A stretch of DNA of 64,000 bases from Candidatus Roseilinea sp. (GCA_025998955.1 AP024676.1:3348001-3412000); one strand, 5' to 3'. Shown: positions 32,388 through 44,612, numbered from the stretch's first letter. Translations and numbers: made by a program. The notes: a model not told the origin generated them from the letters alone.

Positions 32388-34103
32388 ATGAACGCCCGAA
32401 TGCTCAAGCGCATCGTCCGCTGCGCGTGCGCTGTGCTCATCCTGGCCGGTTGCGGCAGCGAACCTCAGCCCGAACCGACGCCGGAGATCACCATCATCTT
32501 TCACGCAACGCCCACGCCGACCCCTGAACCTACGCCCACGCCTATCCCGGTCGAGACGATCTGGATAGACCCGGCGCTGCCGGCGGGCTGGCGCGAATCA
32601 CTCGCCCGGCAGATCGGTGACTTCGCGCAGCGCACCGCGTTGCCACAACGGCAGGTGATTTTGACCGACGGCCAAGACGGCGATGTGCGCATTGGCGTCG
32701 GCACTGATGGCATCCCGCTCATCACCCACACGCTAGCCGTGGCTGCGCCGTTCCCCACCGTGCCCGACGGCATCGCCTTCGATGCCCTCGCGCGTTTCTG
32801 GCGCGGCGAGCCGGATGCGCTGGCCGTCCTCTCCGACGACGGGCAGACGCCGCCGACGCTCTTCCTCGACCCGGAGACGCGCGCCGCCTTGACGCTGCTC
32901 CTCGGCCCGCCAGCGGAGTCGTCGAACGTTCAAGTCGTCCCCTCCGCAGAGGTGATTTCAGCGACCTGGGTGGCCCGGCCCGCCTCGTTCGCCGTCGTGC
33001 CCTTCGACCGACTGGAGGCACGCTGGAAGCTGCTCCACGTGGACGGCATTAACTTGTTTGAGCGCGAGGCCGACATGCGCGCATATCCGCTCACGCTGAG
33101 CGTGCGCGCGCAAGGCGACCCGGCGCTGGTCGCCGAAATCGCCGCGTCTGTGCCGGCGGCCAACAACCGCGACCTGAGCAAGATGGCCATCGTCGCCATG
33201 ACCGGCGTGACGGCCCTGGTGCGCGGGACGGCCGTGCGCATGGAGGAGAAAGGCATCACCTATCCCGCCGAGAAGATCCGCGATTGGCTCACCACTGCCG
33301 ACATCACCCATATCAGCAATGAGGTCTCGTTCTGGGAGAACTGCCCGCCGCCGTCGTTCAGCTCCGGCGTGGTGATGTGCTCCGACCCACGCTACATCGA
33401 GCTGTTGCGCTACGTGGGCGCGGATGTGATCGAGCTGACTGGCAACCATCTGTGGGACTACGGCTACCAGCGCGTGATCCCGACGCTCGAGATGTATGAG
33501 CAGGAAGGCTGGGGCTACTTCGGCGGCGGGCGCGACCTGGCCGATGCGCTGAAGCCGTTGACGATGACGGTGAACGGCAATCGGATTGCCTTCATCGGCT
33601 GCAACCACTTCGGCGCGAATTGGGCCACCGAGCGATTGCCCGGATCGGCGCCGTGCAGCCCGAACGATCCGAAAGACCTGACCTACCAGATCGAGGTCAT
33701 TCGCCAACTGAGGGCCGAGGGCTATAACGTGATCGCCACGTTGCAGTACGAGGAATACTACTTCTATCAGTCCACGCCTCAGCAGCGGCGCGACTTTGCC
33801 GCACTGCGCGATGCCGGCGCGGTCGTGGTCAACGGCAGCCAGGGCCATCACGTCCAAGGCTTCGACGTCAACGCCGATGGCTTCATCCATTGGGGCACCG
33901 GCAACATCTTCTTCGGCGATCAGACCTTCTCGCGTGGGGCGCTGACGACAATGGTGGATCGGCACGTGTTCTACGACAACCGTTACCTGGGTGCCGACCT
34001 GCGCACGGCGTTCATCGAGGACCTATCGCAGCCTCGCCCGATGACGCCGGAGGAGCGCGCCGAGCTGCTGCGCACGTTGTTCGCCGTGAGCCGGTTTCAG
34101 TGA
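32388..34103 (+). CDS. CapA family lipoprotein
   Basis: A 571-residue lipoprotein with lipobox LAGC near residue 20, a Thr/Pro linker (PTPTPEPTPTPIP) and an N-terminal region of about 230 residues that I do not recognise. A C-terminal CapA domain follows (PGA_cap, calcineurin-like phosphoesterase fold). CapA landmarks seen are DITHISNEVSFWE, LTGNHLWDYGYQ, FIGCNHFGANW and GSQGHHVQGF, which carry the Asp/Asn/His metal positions. In some bacteria CapA helps anchor poly-gamma-glutamate; in others the substrate is unknown. The N-terminal part resembles a periplasmic substrate-binding fold only loosely. Confidence 0.85.
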   Translation: MNARMLKRIVRCACAVLILAGCGSEPQPEPTPEITIIFHATPTPTPEPTPTPIPVETIWIDPALPAGWRESLARQIGDFAQRTALPQRQVILTDGQDGDVRIGVGTDGIPLITHTLAVAAPFPTVPDGIAFDALARFWRGEPDALAVLSDDGQTPPTLFLDPETRAALTLLLGPPAESSNVQVVPSAEVISATWVARPASFAVVPFDRLEARWKLLHVDGINLFEREADMRAYPLTLSVRAQGDPALVAEIAASVPAANNRDLSKMAIVAMTGVTALVRGTAVRMEEKGITYPAEKIRDWLTTADITHISNEVSFWENCPPPSFSSGVVMCSDPRYIELLRYVGADVIELTGNHLWDYGYQRVIPTLEMYEQEGWGYFGGGRDLADALKPLTMTVNGNRIAFIGCNHFGANWATERLPGSAPCSPNDPKDLTYQIEVIRQLRAEGYNVIATLQYEEYYFYQSTPQQRRDFAALRDAGAVVVNGSQGHHVQGFDVNADGFIHWGTGNIFFGDQTFSRGALTTMVDRHVFYDNRYLGADLRTAFIEDLSQPRPMTPEERAELLRTLFAVSRFQ

Positions 34104-34112
34104 CGGGCGACT

Positions 34113-35093
34113 TTACCGCGGAGGAGCAGAGGCGCGGAATAATCCATCGGCCAACGCGATCATCCGCGCCACGAACAGTCGCATAAATCGCTCGGCGTCC
34201 ACGTCCAGCGCGACGCGCATGTTCGGCGGCCGGCCGGTCAGCCGCCAAAAGTCGGCGCAGGTGGCGGCGTGCGCCGGCCCGTCGCCCGTCTCCACGTCCA
34301 CATACAGCGCCTCTGTAGTCACCAAGTCGGGGGCGAAGACCAGCGCCATGGCCAGCGCATCGTTGATGGCGCAGCCTTCGATGTTCTGGGCGGTCTTGTG
34401 ATACTCGATGTAGTAGCGCGTCGCGTCGGCGATGAAGCGGACGACCGGGGAGCGCGCATCAGCTTGAGAAGCGATGTGCTGCATGTCCGCCTCGCGGAAC
34501 AGGCACCGGTATGTCACATCCAGCGGGACGAGGGTGATCGGCAGGCCGCTGTGGAAGACGATGCGCGCGGCGTGTGGGTCGCACCATACGTTGTATTCGC
34601 CACGCAGAGGCATGTTGCCCTCATGCCGGAACGCGCCGCCCATGATGATGCAACGCCGAACGGCGGGGACGATGCGCGGCTCGCGGCGCACGGCCAGCGC
34701 GATATTGGTCAGCGGGCCGGTCGCCACCAGCGTGATCTCGCCCGGCGCAGCGAGCAGCGTTTCGATGAGAAAGTCCACAGCGTGTCGAGCGAGTGGTTGA
34801 GCGCGCGGCATCGGTAGCTCGGCATAGCCCAGGCCACTCAAGCCATGTGTGTCGGTGGCGGGGATCAGGTCCTTGATCAGTCCACGCGCGCATCCTTGCG
34901 CCACCGGCACATGCAATGCGCCGGCCAGTTCCAACACGGCCAGCGCATTGCGCGTCTCATACTCCACCAGCGCATTGCCGCCGACGGTAGTGACGCCGAT
35001 GAGGTCAATCTCCGGCGAGGCACACGCCAGCAAGATCGCCAGCGCGTCGTCAATGCCCGGGTCGCAGTCAAGCAAGACGCGGGAACGGTTCAT
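34113..35093 (-). CDS. Inosine/uridine-preferring nucleoside hydrolase
   Basis: Splits the N-glycosidic bond of nucleosides to give base and ribose. The calcium-binding motif DCDPGIDDA starts at residue 9, followed by GVTTVGGN; the substrate region around IMGGAFRHEGNMPLRGEYNVWCDPHAA and the C-terminal ALAMALVFAPD (Asp-containing) match the IunH family. The 326-residue length is normal. The start is the ATG at 35093. It follows the Ser/Thr kinase gene on the same strand by 23 bp, but a functional link is not evident. Confidence 0.93.
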   Translation of the reverse strand: MNRSRVLLDCDPGIDDALAILLACASPEIDLIGVTTVGGNALVEYETRNALAVLELAGALHVPVAQGCARGLIKDLIPATDTHGLSGLGYAELPMPRAQPLARHAVDFLIETLLAAPGEITLVATGPLTNIALAVRREPRIVPAVRRCIIMGGAFRHEGNMPLRGEYNVWCDPHAARIVFHSGLPITLVPLDVTYRCLFREADMQHIASQADARSPVVRFIADATRYYIEYHKTAQNIEGCAINDALAMALVFAPDLVTTEALYVDVETGDGPAHAATCADFWRLTGRPPNMRVALDVDAERFMRLFVARMIALADGLFRASAPPR

Positions 35094-35116
35094 GGGTGAT
35101 TAAGCGAAAGTTGCGC

Positions 35117-36097
35117 TCAGCCGAGGAGAGAAGCGATCAGCCCTGCCAGCACCGCGATGCCCGCGACGAGAAACCAGACGCGATTCTCGTGCAGCACGTC
35201 ACGCATCGAAGGCTTGCTGGGCGTCTTCGCGGCAGTCGGTCGCGAGAGAGCTTCGGTGCTGAACAGCATGTCCCTGAATTCGGCGATGCTGGACGGCCGG
35301 TCATCCGGGTGCATGGCGATCGCGGCGATCAGCGCGCGCTCCACCGATTCGCTGATGGCCGGGTTGTGCTGGCGCGGCGGTGCGAGCGCGCTTGGGTTGA
35401 GGAAGCGCTGGCGCGCATCGGCCGGCGGCGTGTTGGTGAGCAGGTGGTAGAGCGTAGCGCCCAGCGCGTAGATGTCGGAGCGCGTGTCGGTATGCGAGTC
35501 GTCCTCGCCATATTGCTCCAAGGGCGTGTAGGCCGCTGTGCCGCGCCCTTGCAGCACGGTGATCGTCTGCGACATGTCCTTCGAGAGCAACTTGACCAGG
35601 CCGAAGTCCACCAGTTTGACCAGCCCGGTAGGCGTGAGCTTGATGTTGCTGGGCTTGATGTCGCGATGGAGCACCGGCGGATCCTGGCTGTGCATATATT
35701 CCAGCGCGTCGCACAGCTGGCGCGCCCAGGAAAGCACCTCGGCCTCGACCAAGAATTGCCCGTTGCGCCGCGCTTCGTCCATCAACTCCTTCAGGTTCTT
35801 GCCCGCCACGTAGTCCATGACGATGTAGTCCAGCTCATCTTCGCTGAAGTAATCCGACACCTTGGGCAGGTTGGGGTGGTCGAGCCGGGCCAGGATGCTC
35901 GCTTCCCGCGAGAACTGGTGCTGCAACTCGGCGATCAGAGCCGGTTCGATGTTGGGGTCAATGCGCACGGCTTTCACCGCACACTTTCGACCCTCGAGAC
36001 GAAGGTCCTCGGCCAGGTAGACAGAGCCCATGCCGCCCTGTCCGATGGCAGCTTCGATGCGATAACGCCGGCGCAGGACCGTACCGGGCTGGAGCAT
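35117..36097 (-). CDS. Membrane-anchored Ser/Thr protein kinase
   Basis: Hanks-type kinase (326 aa) with glycine loop IGQGGMGSVYLAED, the ATP lysine in KCAVKAVRI, catalytic loop LHRDIKPSNIKL and DFGLVKLL. A C-terminal membrane helix (VWFLVAGIAVLAGLIASLL) ends the protein with almost nothing outside, so there are no PASTA sensor domains. The ATG at 36097 is preferred to one 9 bp upstream because TACAAT (36110-36105) ends 7 nt before it. It is divergent from an FHA-domain DNA-binding protein with 205 bp between starts, a likely signalling pair. Confidence 0.93.
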   Translation of the reverse strand: MLQPGTVLRRRYRIEAAIGQGGMGSVYLAEDLRLEGRKCAVKAVRIDPNIEPALIAELQHQFSREASILARLDHPNLPKVSDYFSEDELDYIVMDYVAGKNLKELMDEARRNGQFLVEAEVLSWARQLCDALEYMHSQDPPVLHRDIKPSNIKLTPTGLVKLVDFGLVKLLSKDMSQTITVLQGRGTAAYTPLEQYGEDDSHTDTRSDIYALGATLYHLLTNTPPADARQRFLNPSALAPPRQHNPAISESVERALIAAIAMHPDDRPSSIAEFRDMLFSTEALSRPTAAKTPSKPSMRDVLHENRVWFLVAGIAVLAGLIASLLG

Positions 36098-36104
36098 ATC
36101 GCGC

Positions 36105-36110
36105 ATTGTA
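36105..36110 (-). promoter_or_regulatory. -10 box 7 nt before the kinase start
   Basis: TACAAT on the minus strand, then 7 nt, then ATG 36097. An ATG inside the gap would be upstream of the predicted transcription start. Confidence 0.5.
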
Positions 36111-36287
36111 CCGTTAGTCGCTCATCCTTCGATTACTCTGCGAAGCGCAACGTGGGGCAATCGTATTCTAAAACGCGTCACTCGTCAGGTAGCGAGCATG
36201 CGCGACGTCCGGCGCGTCAACGACTGTCTGATTGCTGGCGCGTGGATGGCAGCGCACCTGCAGACGCGCGACCGGTGCACACGCTGA

Positions 36288-36293
36288 TAGAAT
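36288..36293 (+). promoter_or_regulatory. Extended -10 box 9 nt before the FHA gene
   Basis: TGA-TAGAAT (an extended -10), then 9 nt, then ATG 36303. No Shine-Dalgarno is present. Confidence 0.5.
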
Positions 36294-36302
36294 TGAAGCG
36301 CG

Positions 36303-36971
36303 ATGAACCAAGACGCACCCATGCTCATCATTGAAAGCGGCCAGTTGGCCGGTCAGCGCTGGCTGGTGGATAGCGACGTCGTGGTAATCGGCCGCGAAAT
36401 CGGCATCGCTGATCTGATGTTGCCCGAGCGCCAGGTGTCGCGTCGCCACGCCAAGATCGAACGCACGCCGGAAGGATTCGTGCTGACCGATCTGAACAGT
36501 AAGAACGGCACGTTCCTGAACGGCAAAGAGGTGAAGGAACCCAAGTTGCTTCAGGATGGCGACGAGATCCAGATCGCGCTGTGCGTCAAGATCGCCTTCG
36601 TGGGCAGCGACGCGACGGCGCCACTCAACGCCCGCCCGATCAGCAAGGCGATGCGCCCGGTGGTGCGCGGCATCCGCATTGACAAGGAGAGCCGCCGCGT
36701 CTACATCGCCGAGCAGGAGCTCGAGCCGCCGCTCTCGTTGCAACAGTATCGCCTGCTCGAGCTGCTCATGGACGCGAACGGTGGTCTGGTCTCGCGCCAG
36801 GAAATCGTCGAGCGCGTGTGGGAGGGCGAGAGCGCCTACGGCGTGAGCGAGCAGGCGATTGACGCCCTGGTGCGTCGCCTGCGTGACCGCATCGCCGAGC
36901 GCGACCCCGACCACGAGTACATCGTCACGGTGCGCGGCCACGGCCTGCGGTTCGAGAACCGCTACCAATAG
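36303..36971 (+). CDS. FHA domain fused to an OmpR-type winged helix
   Basis: A 222-residue protein. The N-terminal FHA domain (about 8-105) has the phosphothreonine-binding residues in VVIGREIG, VSRRHAKI and NSKNGTFLNG. The C-terminal half is a winged-helix domain (about 125-218) of the OmpR/PhoB Trans_reg_C type (LSLQQYRLLELLMDANGGLVSRQEIVERVW; ALVRRLRDRI; VRGHGLRFE). FHA domains bind phosphothreonine, so it probably reads the output of the divergent Ser/Thr kinase and acts on DNA, replacing the receiver domain of a normal response regulator. Its targets are unknown. Confidence 0.92.
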   Translation: MNQDAPMLIIESGQLAGQRWLVDSDVVVIGREIGIADLMLPERQVSRRHAKIERTPEGFVLTDLNSKNGTFLNGKEVKEPKLLQDGDEIQIALCVKIAFVGSDATAPLNARPISKAMRPVVRGIRIDKESRRVYIAEQELEPPLSLQQYRLLELLMDANGGLVSRQEIVERVWEGESAYGVSEQAIDALVRRLRDRIAERDPDHEYIVTVRGHGLRFENRYQ

Positions 36972-37080
36972 CGGCGCTGTAGTTCGGCGAACTATATCCC
37001 CCATATTCTGCACAGCCGCTACGCCGGTCGTGCGGCTGGCCGAGCAGGACGTCCCTACTCGCAAAGCGCCGGGTGGATCA

Positions 37081-37109
37081 ATCGTTGAGCCAAGCGTTGG
37101 CTCAACGAT
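37081..37109 (+). other. 13-bp hairpin downstream of the FHA gene
   Basis: ATCGTTGAGCCAA (37081-37093) pairs perfectly with 37097-37109 around a 3-nt loop. It is 110 bp after the FHA stop and 93 bp before the Uma2 start. No U-run follows, so terminator function is uncertain. Confidence 0.45.
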
Positions 37110-37201
37110 CCGCAACCCTGTCGGGCTGCCGTGCTTCTGCCAACGTACGTTCTGCTATCATCCCCGCACATAGAGCGACCACGCGAGTGAGGTGAATGCC
37201 G

Positions 37202-37816
37202 ATGACTACAGTTAGCCCATCCCCGGCCACACAAAGCGCGTCGCCGCCAACCTCGGCGCCGCACACGCGGTGGACAACCGCCGATCTTGTGCTATTGCCG
37301 GATAACGGTAGGCGCTACGAGATCATTGACGGAGAACTCTACATGTACCGGCAACCTCACTGGCACCACGAACAGACGACCGGTCTTATCTTTGCTGCCT
37401 TGCAGGATTGGTCTGGACGAAGCGGCCTGGGGCAGGCAAGCCCGACGCCGGGTGTTATCTTCGATGATCTAGAAAACATAGTGCCGGATGTGGTCTGGGT
37501 GAGCAACGAGCGCCTGAGCAGACTGATGGACGAAGCCGGCCACCTGACCGGCGCGCCTGAACTCGTGGTCGAGGTGCTTTCGTATAGTGGGCAGAACGAA
37601 GATCGCGACCGCAAGCTCAAACTCAAGCTCCATGAGTCGCGCGGCGTGCTGGAATACTGGATCGCCGATTGGCGTTTGAAGCAGCTCGAGGTCTATCGCC
37701 GCGACGCCGGCCAGTTGCAATCCGCCTCCGTCTTCCTCCCGCAAGACACGCTCACTTCGCCGCTGTTGCCCGGCTTCGCCGTCGAGGTGGCGCGGCTCTT
37801 CCCCAAAGCCATCTGA
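37202..37816 (+). CDS. Uma2 family (DUF820) PD-(D/E)XK nuclease-like protein
   Basis: A 204-residue Uma2-family protein, abundant in cyanobacteria and Chloroflexota. The fold landmarks are WTTADLVLLPDNGRRYEIIDGELYM (with the first acid), VVPDVVWVS-like IVPDVVWVSNERL, ELVVEVLSYSGQ and the catalytic-type KLKLKLHESRGVLEYWIAD. Members are thought to be restriction-like nucleases, with real activity mostly untested. ATG 37202 is used because GAGGTG precedes it by about 8 nt. Confidence 0.88.
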   Translation: MTTVSPSPATQSASPPTSAPHTRWTTADLVLLPDNGRRYEIIDGELYMYRQPHWHHEQTTGLIFAALQDWSGRSGLGQASPTPGVIFDDLENIVPDVVWVSNERLSRLMDEAGHLTGAPELVVEVLSYSGQNEDRDRKLKLKLHESRGVLEYWIADWRLKQLEVYRRDAGQLQSASVFLPQDTLTSPLLPGFAVEVARLFPKAI

Positions 37817-37823
37817 CCGACGC

Positions 37824-40062
<2,239 letters not shown>

Positions 40063-40073
<11 letters not shown>

Positions 40074-41838
40074 AGCGTGCAGAATCACGCTTCAGGCGAT
40101 CCGCGCCTACGTGGGCGAGAAGGGCTTTTCGCGCGGCGCATCCTATGCGCACGATGGCCATGTGTCGAACTTGCGACAGGCGGGCGCGATGATCAAAGCG
40201 GATTGCCAAGGCTCGGAGCTGGAGCCGTATCGCGTCGTTGTCCAAATCGCCGATGGCAAGATCGTCACTTCGTCGTGCACATGCCCGATCGGCAGCGCGT
40301 GCAAGCACGTCGCGGCGGTGATGATCGAATACGTCGAGCACCCGGAGGACGTGCGGCAGGTCGAAGATACGCGCAGCGTGCTCAACCGGCGCAGCAAGGA
40401 GCAGTTGATCGAACTGATCGAGCAAATGCTGGAACATGCGCCGGAGCTGGAGGATCTGATCGAGATCCCCGTGGTCGCCGATGCGCAAACCGAGGAAGAC
40501 GTCGAGGCACTCGTCCGCGCCTACGAACGCCAAGCCGAGCGCGCGTTCAGCCGCGCGGGCTATGAATGGGGATACCAACGCGCCGTCGCCCGCGAACTGC
40601 AGACCTTTACGCGCGCCGGCGACCGGTTTCTTGAAGAAAGACGGATTGCGCAGGCCGCTGCGGTCTTTCAAGCCGTGCTCGACGCAGTGCTGGCGCACCC
40701 AGACGAGATGATTGAAGACGAAGAAGGCGCGCTGTTCGACACGATTGACGACTGCACCGAGGGACTGTCTCAATGTTTGACCGCCAGTGCCGACGATACG
40801 TTGCGCGGGCACATCCTGGATCTGCTGATGAAAGCCGTGCTGGCGGACATCGAATACGGCGGCGTGGGCCTGGGCGACGCAGCTTGGCAGGCGATTCTCG
40901 ACCAGGCCAAGCCACAGGAGAAGGCTTGCCTCGCCGGACGCGTGCGAGACGAGATCGGCAAACGGAGCAGCGAGAGTTCCCATTCGAATTGGCAGCGAGA
41001 AGCGTTGGGCAATCTGTTGCTCCAACTCGAAGGCGATGCGCTGGACGATGAGGCGTTCATCTGTATCTGCCGCGAAACGGGACGCACCTACGACTTGATC
41101 AAGCGCTTGCTCTCGCTGGAGCGCATAGACGAAGCGGTTGCCGAGGCCGAACAGGCTCATAGCTACGAAGTCCAGCGCATCGCCGAGTTGTTCGTCGCGC
41201 ACGGCCAAGCCGAACGAATCATCCCTCTGGTCGAACGGCACGCGAACGCATCGAACAACGTTCAGCTCGATGATTGGCTGTACGCCTACTACGCGAAGCA
41301 GGAGAACTGGCCAGCGGCGCTCGAGCGAGCCTTGCACCGCTTTCGCACTTGGTCCCATCTCGCCGGCTACCAGGGCGTGCGACAGGTCGCTGAGAAGCAA
41401 AACGCCTGGGATGAGTTGCGCTTACACCTTATCCGAGAGATCGAACGAAAAGGTGATTACGCCTTGCTCACTGAGATCTACCTGGATGAGAGCGACATTG
41501 ATACTGCGCTCCAGACATTCGCCAAAGCCCGGCAGACGCGATTGTCGAGATGGCAATCCGATCAACCGGATGATCTGACGATTCGCGTCGCCCAAGCTGC
41601 CACGAATACACACCCGCACGAAGCTCGTAAGATCTACCTGGACGAGGTGGAACGGCTGGTCGCACTGCGCAACCGAGGCGCCTATCAGGAAGCTTGCATG
41701 CTGCTCAAGCAAGCGCGGGAGATTTACAAAACACTCAGCGAGACAGAAGTCTGGCGCGCGTTCCTCAGCGATTTTCAACTGCGCCACAAGCGATTGCGCG
41801 CGCTGCAAGAAGAGATGCACGCAGCAAAGCTGATATGA
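40063..41838 (+). CDS. SWIM zinc-finger protein
   Basis: A 591-residue protein with an N-terminal SWIM domain, zinc ligands C-x-C...C-x-H in SSCTCPIGSACKHVAAV (about residues 70-86). A long helical C-terminus with TPR-like repeats follows (LYAYYAKQENWPAALERALH; TEIYLDESDIDTALQTFAKA). SWIM proteins bind DNA or proteins; the bacterial long form has no set function. The gene overlaps its upstream neighbour by 11 bp and the amidase downstream by 4 bp (ATGA), so the three are one operon. Confidence 0.88.
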
Positions 41839-43163
41839 CGACCACACCCTCAACGCTCATCGCCGCCGCCGCCGCCGTCCGCGCTGGCCACTGCTCGCCC
41901 ATCGCGCTCGTCGAAGCGGCAATTGAGCGCATCGCCCATTTCCGCGACCTCAACGCGATTGCCTTCCTAGATGCCGAGCGCGCCCTGGACGAAGCGCGCG
42001 CACGCGAGCGCGAGGCGCGCGAAGGGTGCATTCGCGGCTCGCTGCACGGCGTGCCGTTGACGGTTAAAGACCTGTTCAACGTGCGCGGCATGCCCACACG
42101 CGCCGGCACGCGCGCGCCGTTGCCGCCGATTCACCCCGACGAGGCAGTTGCCGTGGCGCGGTTGCGCGAGGCCGGCGCGATCATCCTAGCCAAGACCAAC
42201 TTGCAGGAGATCGCGCTGGGGTTGAACGGGGAGAACCCATGGACCGGCGACGTGAAGAACCCGCACGACCCGGCGCGGCAGGCAGGCGGGTCGTCATCCG
42301 GCTCGGCAGCCGCGACGGCAGTCGGCATCGGCTACGGCTCGCTGGGCACCGACACTGCCGGCTCGATCCGCCTGCCGGCGTCGTTCTGCGGCGTGGTGGG
42401 CTTCAAGCCATCGCATGGCACGGTTTCGCTCGACGGCGCGCTGGCGCTGATCCCGAGCTGCGATCACGCCGGGCCGATCACGCGCACGGTGGCCGATGCA
42501 GCGGCGATGTTCACAGCCTTGTCGGCCCGCGATGGAAACCTGCACGGCTTCGCAGGTGGGGCGCCGCGCTTCGTCGTCCCACGCGATTACCTCGAGGGTG
42601 CGCTGACGCCGGAGGTGCGCGCCGCGTTCGAGACGCTCGTCGAGCGCCTGCGCGCAGCCGGCGCTACCGTTACCGATGTCGCGCTGGACATCGGCGACGC
42701 CGGCGAGGCTTTTCTGCCCTTACGTGCGGAGTCGGTGATGGTGCATCGCCGCGCCTTGGAGACGCAGCCGGAGACGTTTGCGCCCAACGTGCGCGAGGCG
42801 CTGATGCGCGGCTATGCGTTCAGCGCAGTGCAGTACTTGGAAGCCAAGCAGCGCCAGTTGGAGATGCGCGCGGCGATCCATCGCGCGCTGCGCGACGCCG
42901 ACGCCCTGCTGATGCCGACGGCGCCATGCGTGGCCCCGCCGCGTGGCACGGTCGAGATCGAGTTGGAATCCGGCCTCAAGAATCTGCGCTTGGCGATCTT
43001 GCACCTCACGTCGCCGGCGGCATTTGCCGGCGTGCCGGCGCTATCGCTGCCGTTCGCGTGGCTCGGCGGGCTGCCGGTCGGCGTCCAGGTGATCGTGCCG
43101 TTCGGTGAAGATGAACGCGCGCTGCGCGCAGGTGCGTGGATCGAGCGCACGCTGGCCGAGTGA
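41835..43163 (+). CDS. Amidase (amidase-signature family)
   Basis: A 442-residue Ser-cisSer-Lys hydrolase. The catalytic lysine is in LTVKDLF, the cis-serine in GGSSSGSAAA and the nucleophile serine in GTDTAGSIRLPA; GFKPSHGTVS closes the signature. It hydrolyses amides or is GatA-like, but no gatB/gatC is nearby, so a free amidase is more likely. The ATG overlaps the SWIM stop. Confidence 0.92.
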   Translation: MTTTPSTLIAAAAAVRAGHCSPIALVEAAIERIAHFRDLNAIAFLDAERALDEARAREREAREGCIRGSLHGVPLTVKDLFNVRGMPTRAGTRAPLPPIHPDEAVAVARLREAGAIILAKTNLQEIALGLNGENPWTGDVKNPHDPARQAGGSSSGSAAATAVGIGYGSLGTDTAGSIRLPASFCGVVGFKPSHGTVSLDGALALIPSCDHAGPITRTVADAAAMFTALSARDGNLHGFAGGAPRFVVPRDYLEGALTPEVRAAFETLVERLRAAGATVTDVALDIGDAGEAFLPLRAESVMVHRRALETQPETFAPNVREALMRGYAFSAVQYLEAKQRQLEMRAAIHRALRDADALLMPTAPCVAPPRGTVEIELESGLKNLRLAILHLTSPAAFAGVPALSLPFAWLGGLPVGVQVIVPFGEDERALRAGAWIERTLAE

Positions 43164-43201
43164 CCGGCCAGTCGTCGCTTGCCGACGGCGCGCGGCGCGC
43201 C

Positions 43202-43207
43202 TACCAT
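43202..43207 (+). promoter_or_regulatory. -10 box 6 nt before a start codon
   Basis: TACCAT, then 6 nt, then ATG 43214. No ribosome site between. Confidence 0.35.
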
Positions 43208-43213
43208 GACGGC

Positions 43214-44503
43214 ATGATCCAAGACGATTATCCGACCCTCGACGGCCGGCCGCTCAGCCCCGAGAGCTTGATGATGAGCTACGGCTACGATCCGCATCTC
43301 TCGGAAGGCGCGGTCAAGCCGCCGATCTTTCAGACCTCGACGTTCGTCTTTCGCAGCGCAGAGGAGGGCAAGGCGTTCTTTGAGATCGCCATGGGCGAGC
43401 GTCCACGCGGCGCCGCCGAGCCGATGGGTCTGATCTACAGCCGCCTGAACAATCCCAACCTGGAGATCCTGGAAGACCGCCTGACGCTTTGGGATCGCGC
43501 CGAGGCTTGCGCGGTCTTCAGCAGCGGCATGTCGGCGATCGCCACCACGCTGCTCTATCTGCTGAACCCGGGCGACGTGATCGTGCACAGCGAGCCGCTC
43601 TACGGTGGCACCGACTACCTGATCAAACGCATTTTGCCGCGCTTTGGCATCGGGAACGCGGGCTTTCGGGCGAGCGGCCGGGCGGAGGACATTCAGACGG
43701 CGCTGGCGCAGCCGGAGGTTGCAGAGCGGGTTGCCGTGATCTTCGTCGAGACGCCGGCCAACCCAACCAACGCGCTGGTGGACATCGGCGCATGCGTCGC
43801 AGCCGCCAGGCTGCTTTCGACGCCAACCCGGCGCGTGCGTGTCGCAGTGGACAATACCTTCCTCGGGCCGCTCTTCCAACATCCATTGCAGATGGGTGCA
43901 GACCTGGTGTTGTATTCGGCGACGAAATTCATCGGCGGTCATAGCGACTTGATCGCCGGCGCGTGCCTGGGCCCGGCCGACCTCATCGAGGGCGTCAAGG
44001 GGATGCGGCTGATGCTCGGCACGATGGCCGACGCGCACACGAGCTGGTTGCTGCTGCGATCGTTAGAGACGCTGAAGGTGCGCATGGAAGCGCAAGCTGC
44101 CGGCGCGCGCCGCGTCGCGCGCTTCCTCGCTCAACATCCTAAGGTGGAGCGCGTGTATTACCCCGGGTTACTCGCGCCTTCCGACGCCGGATATGACATC
44201 TTTAAGAAACAGTGCCTTTCGACCGGCAGCATGGTCACGTTCAATGTGCGCGCCATGGAAGGCAGCGACGGTGAAGCGGAGGCCTTTCGCTTCCTGAATG
44301 CACTCAAGCTCTTCCACCTCGCCGTGAGCCTAGGCGGGACCGAATCGCTGGCCGAGCATCCGTATACGATGACCCATGCCGACGTCGCGCTCGAAGACCG
44401 GCTGGCAATGGGCATCACGCCGAAGATGGTGCGATTGTCCATCGGGCTGGAAAGCCCGGAGGACTTGATCGCTGACCTGGGACAGGCGTTGCGAAGCGTG
44501 TGA
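43214..44503 (+). CDS. Trans-sulfuration PLP enzyme (cystathionine/methionine gamma-lyase family)
   Basis: A 429-residue PLP-dependent enzyme of Cys/Met metabolism. Family marks are YSRLNNPNLEILEDRLTLWD, SSGMSAIATTLLYLLNPGD (phosphate-binding), the aspartate in VAVDNTFLGP, and the Schiff-base lysine in YSATKFIGGHSDL. It could be cystathionine gamma-synthase, cystathionine gamma-lyase or methionine gamma-lyase; sequence by eye does not separate them. The longer frame before ATG 43214 overlaps the amidase 3' end and is not needed. Confidence 0.92.
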   Translation: MIQDDYPTLDGRPLSPESLMMSYGYDPHLSEGAVKPPIFQTSTFVFRSAEEGKAFFEIAMGERPRGAAEPMGLIYSRLNNPNLEILEDRLTLWDRAEACAVFSSGMSAIATTLLYLLNPGDVIVHSEPLYGGTDYLIKRILPRFGIGNAGFRASGRAEDIQTALAQPEVAERVAVIFVETPANPTNALVDIGACVAAARLLSTPTRRVRVAVDNTFLGPLFQHPLQMGADLVLYSATKFIGGHSDLIAGACLGPADLIEGVKGMRLMLGTMADAHTSWLLLRSLETLKVRMEAQAAGARRVARFLAQHPKVERVYYPGLLAPSDAGYDIFKKQCLSTGSMVTFNVRAMEGSDGEAEAFRFLNALKLFHLAVSLGGTESLAEHPYTMTHADVALEDRLAMGITPKMVRLSIGLESPEDLIADLGQALRSV

Positions 44504-44612
44504 ATCGTCTCCTTCGCACAGCAGCGTGGCGCAGGGATCAACGAAACTTAACATTGCACTCATGCTTCAGTGGTAGGGTCTCTGTAAATCTGAACGAAGG
44601 ATCTTTACCCGC

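Noticed and set aside
30621-32504. 627-codon open frame on the minus strand
   Set aside because: Shadow of ettA on the other strand; the plus strand has all ABC-F motifs and the minus translation has none.
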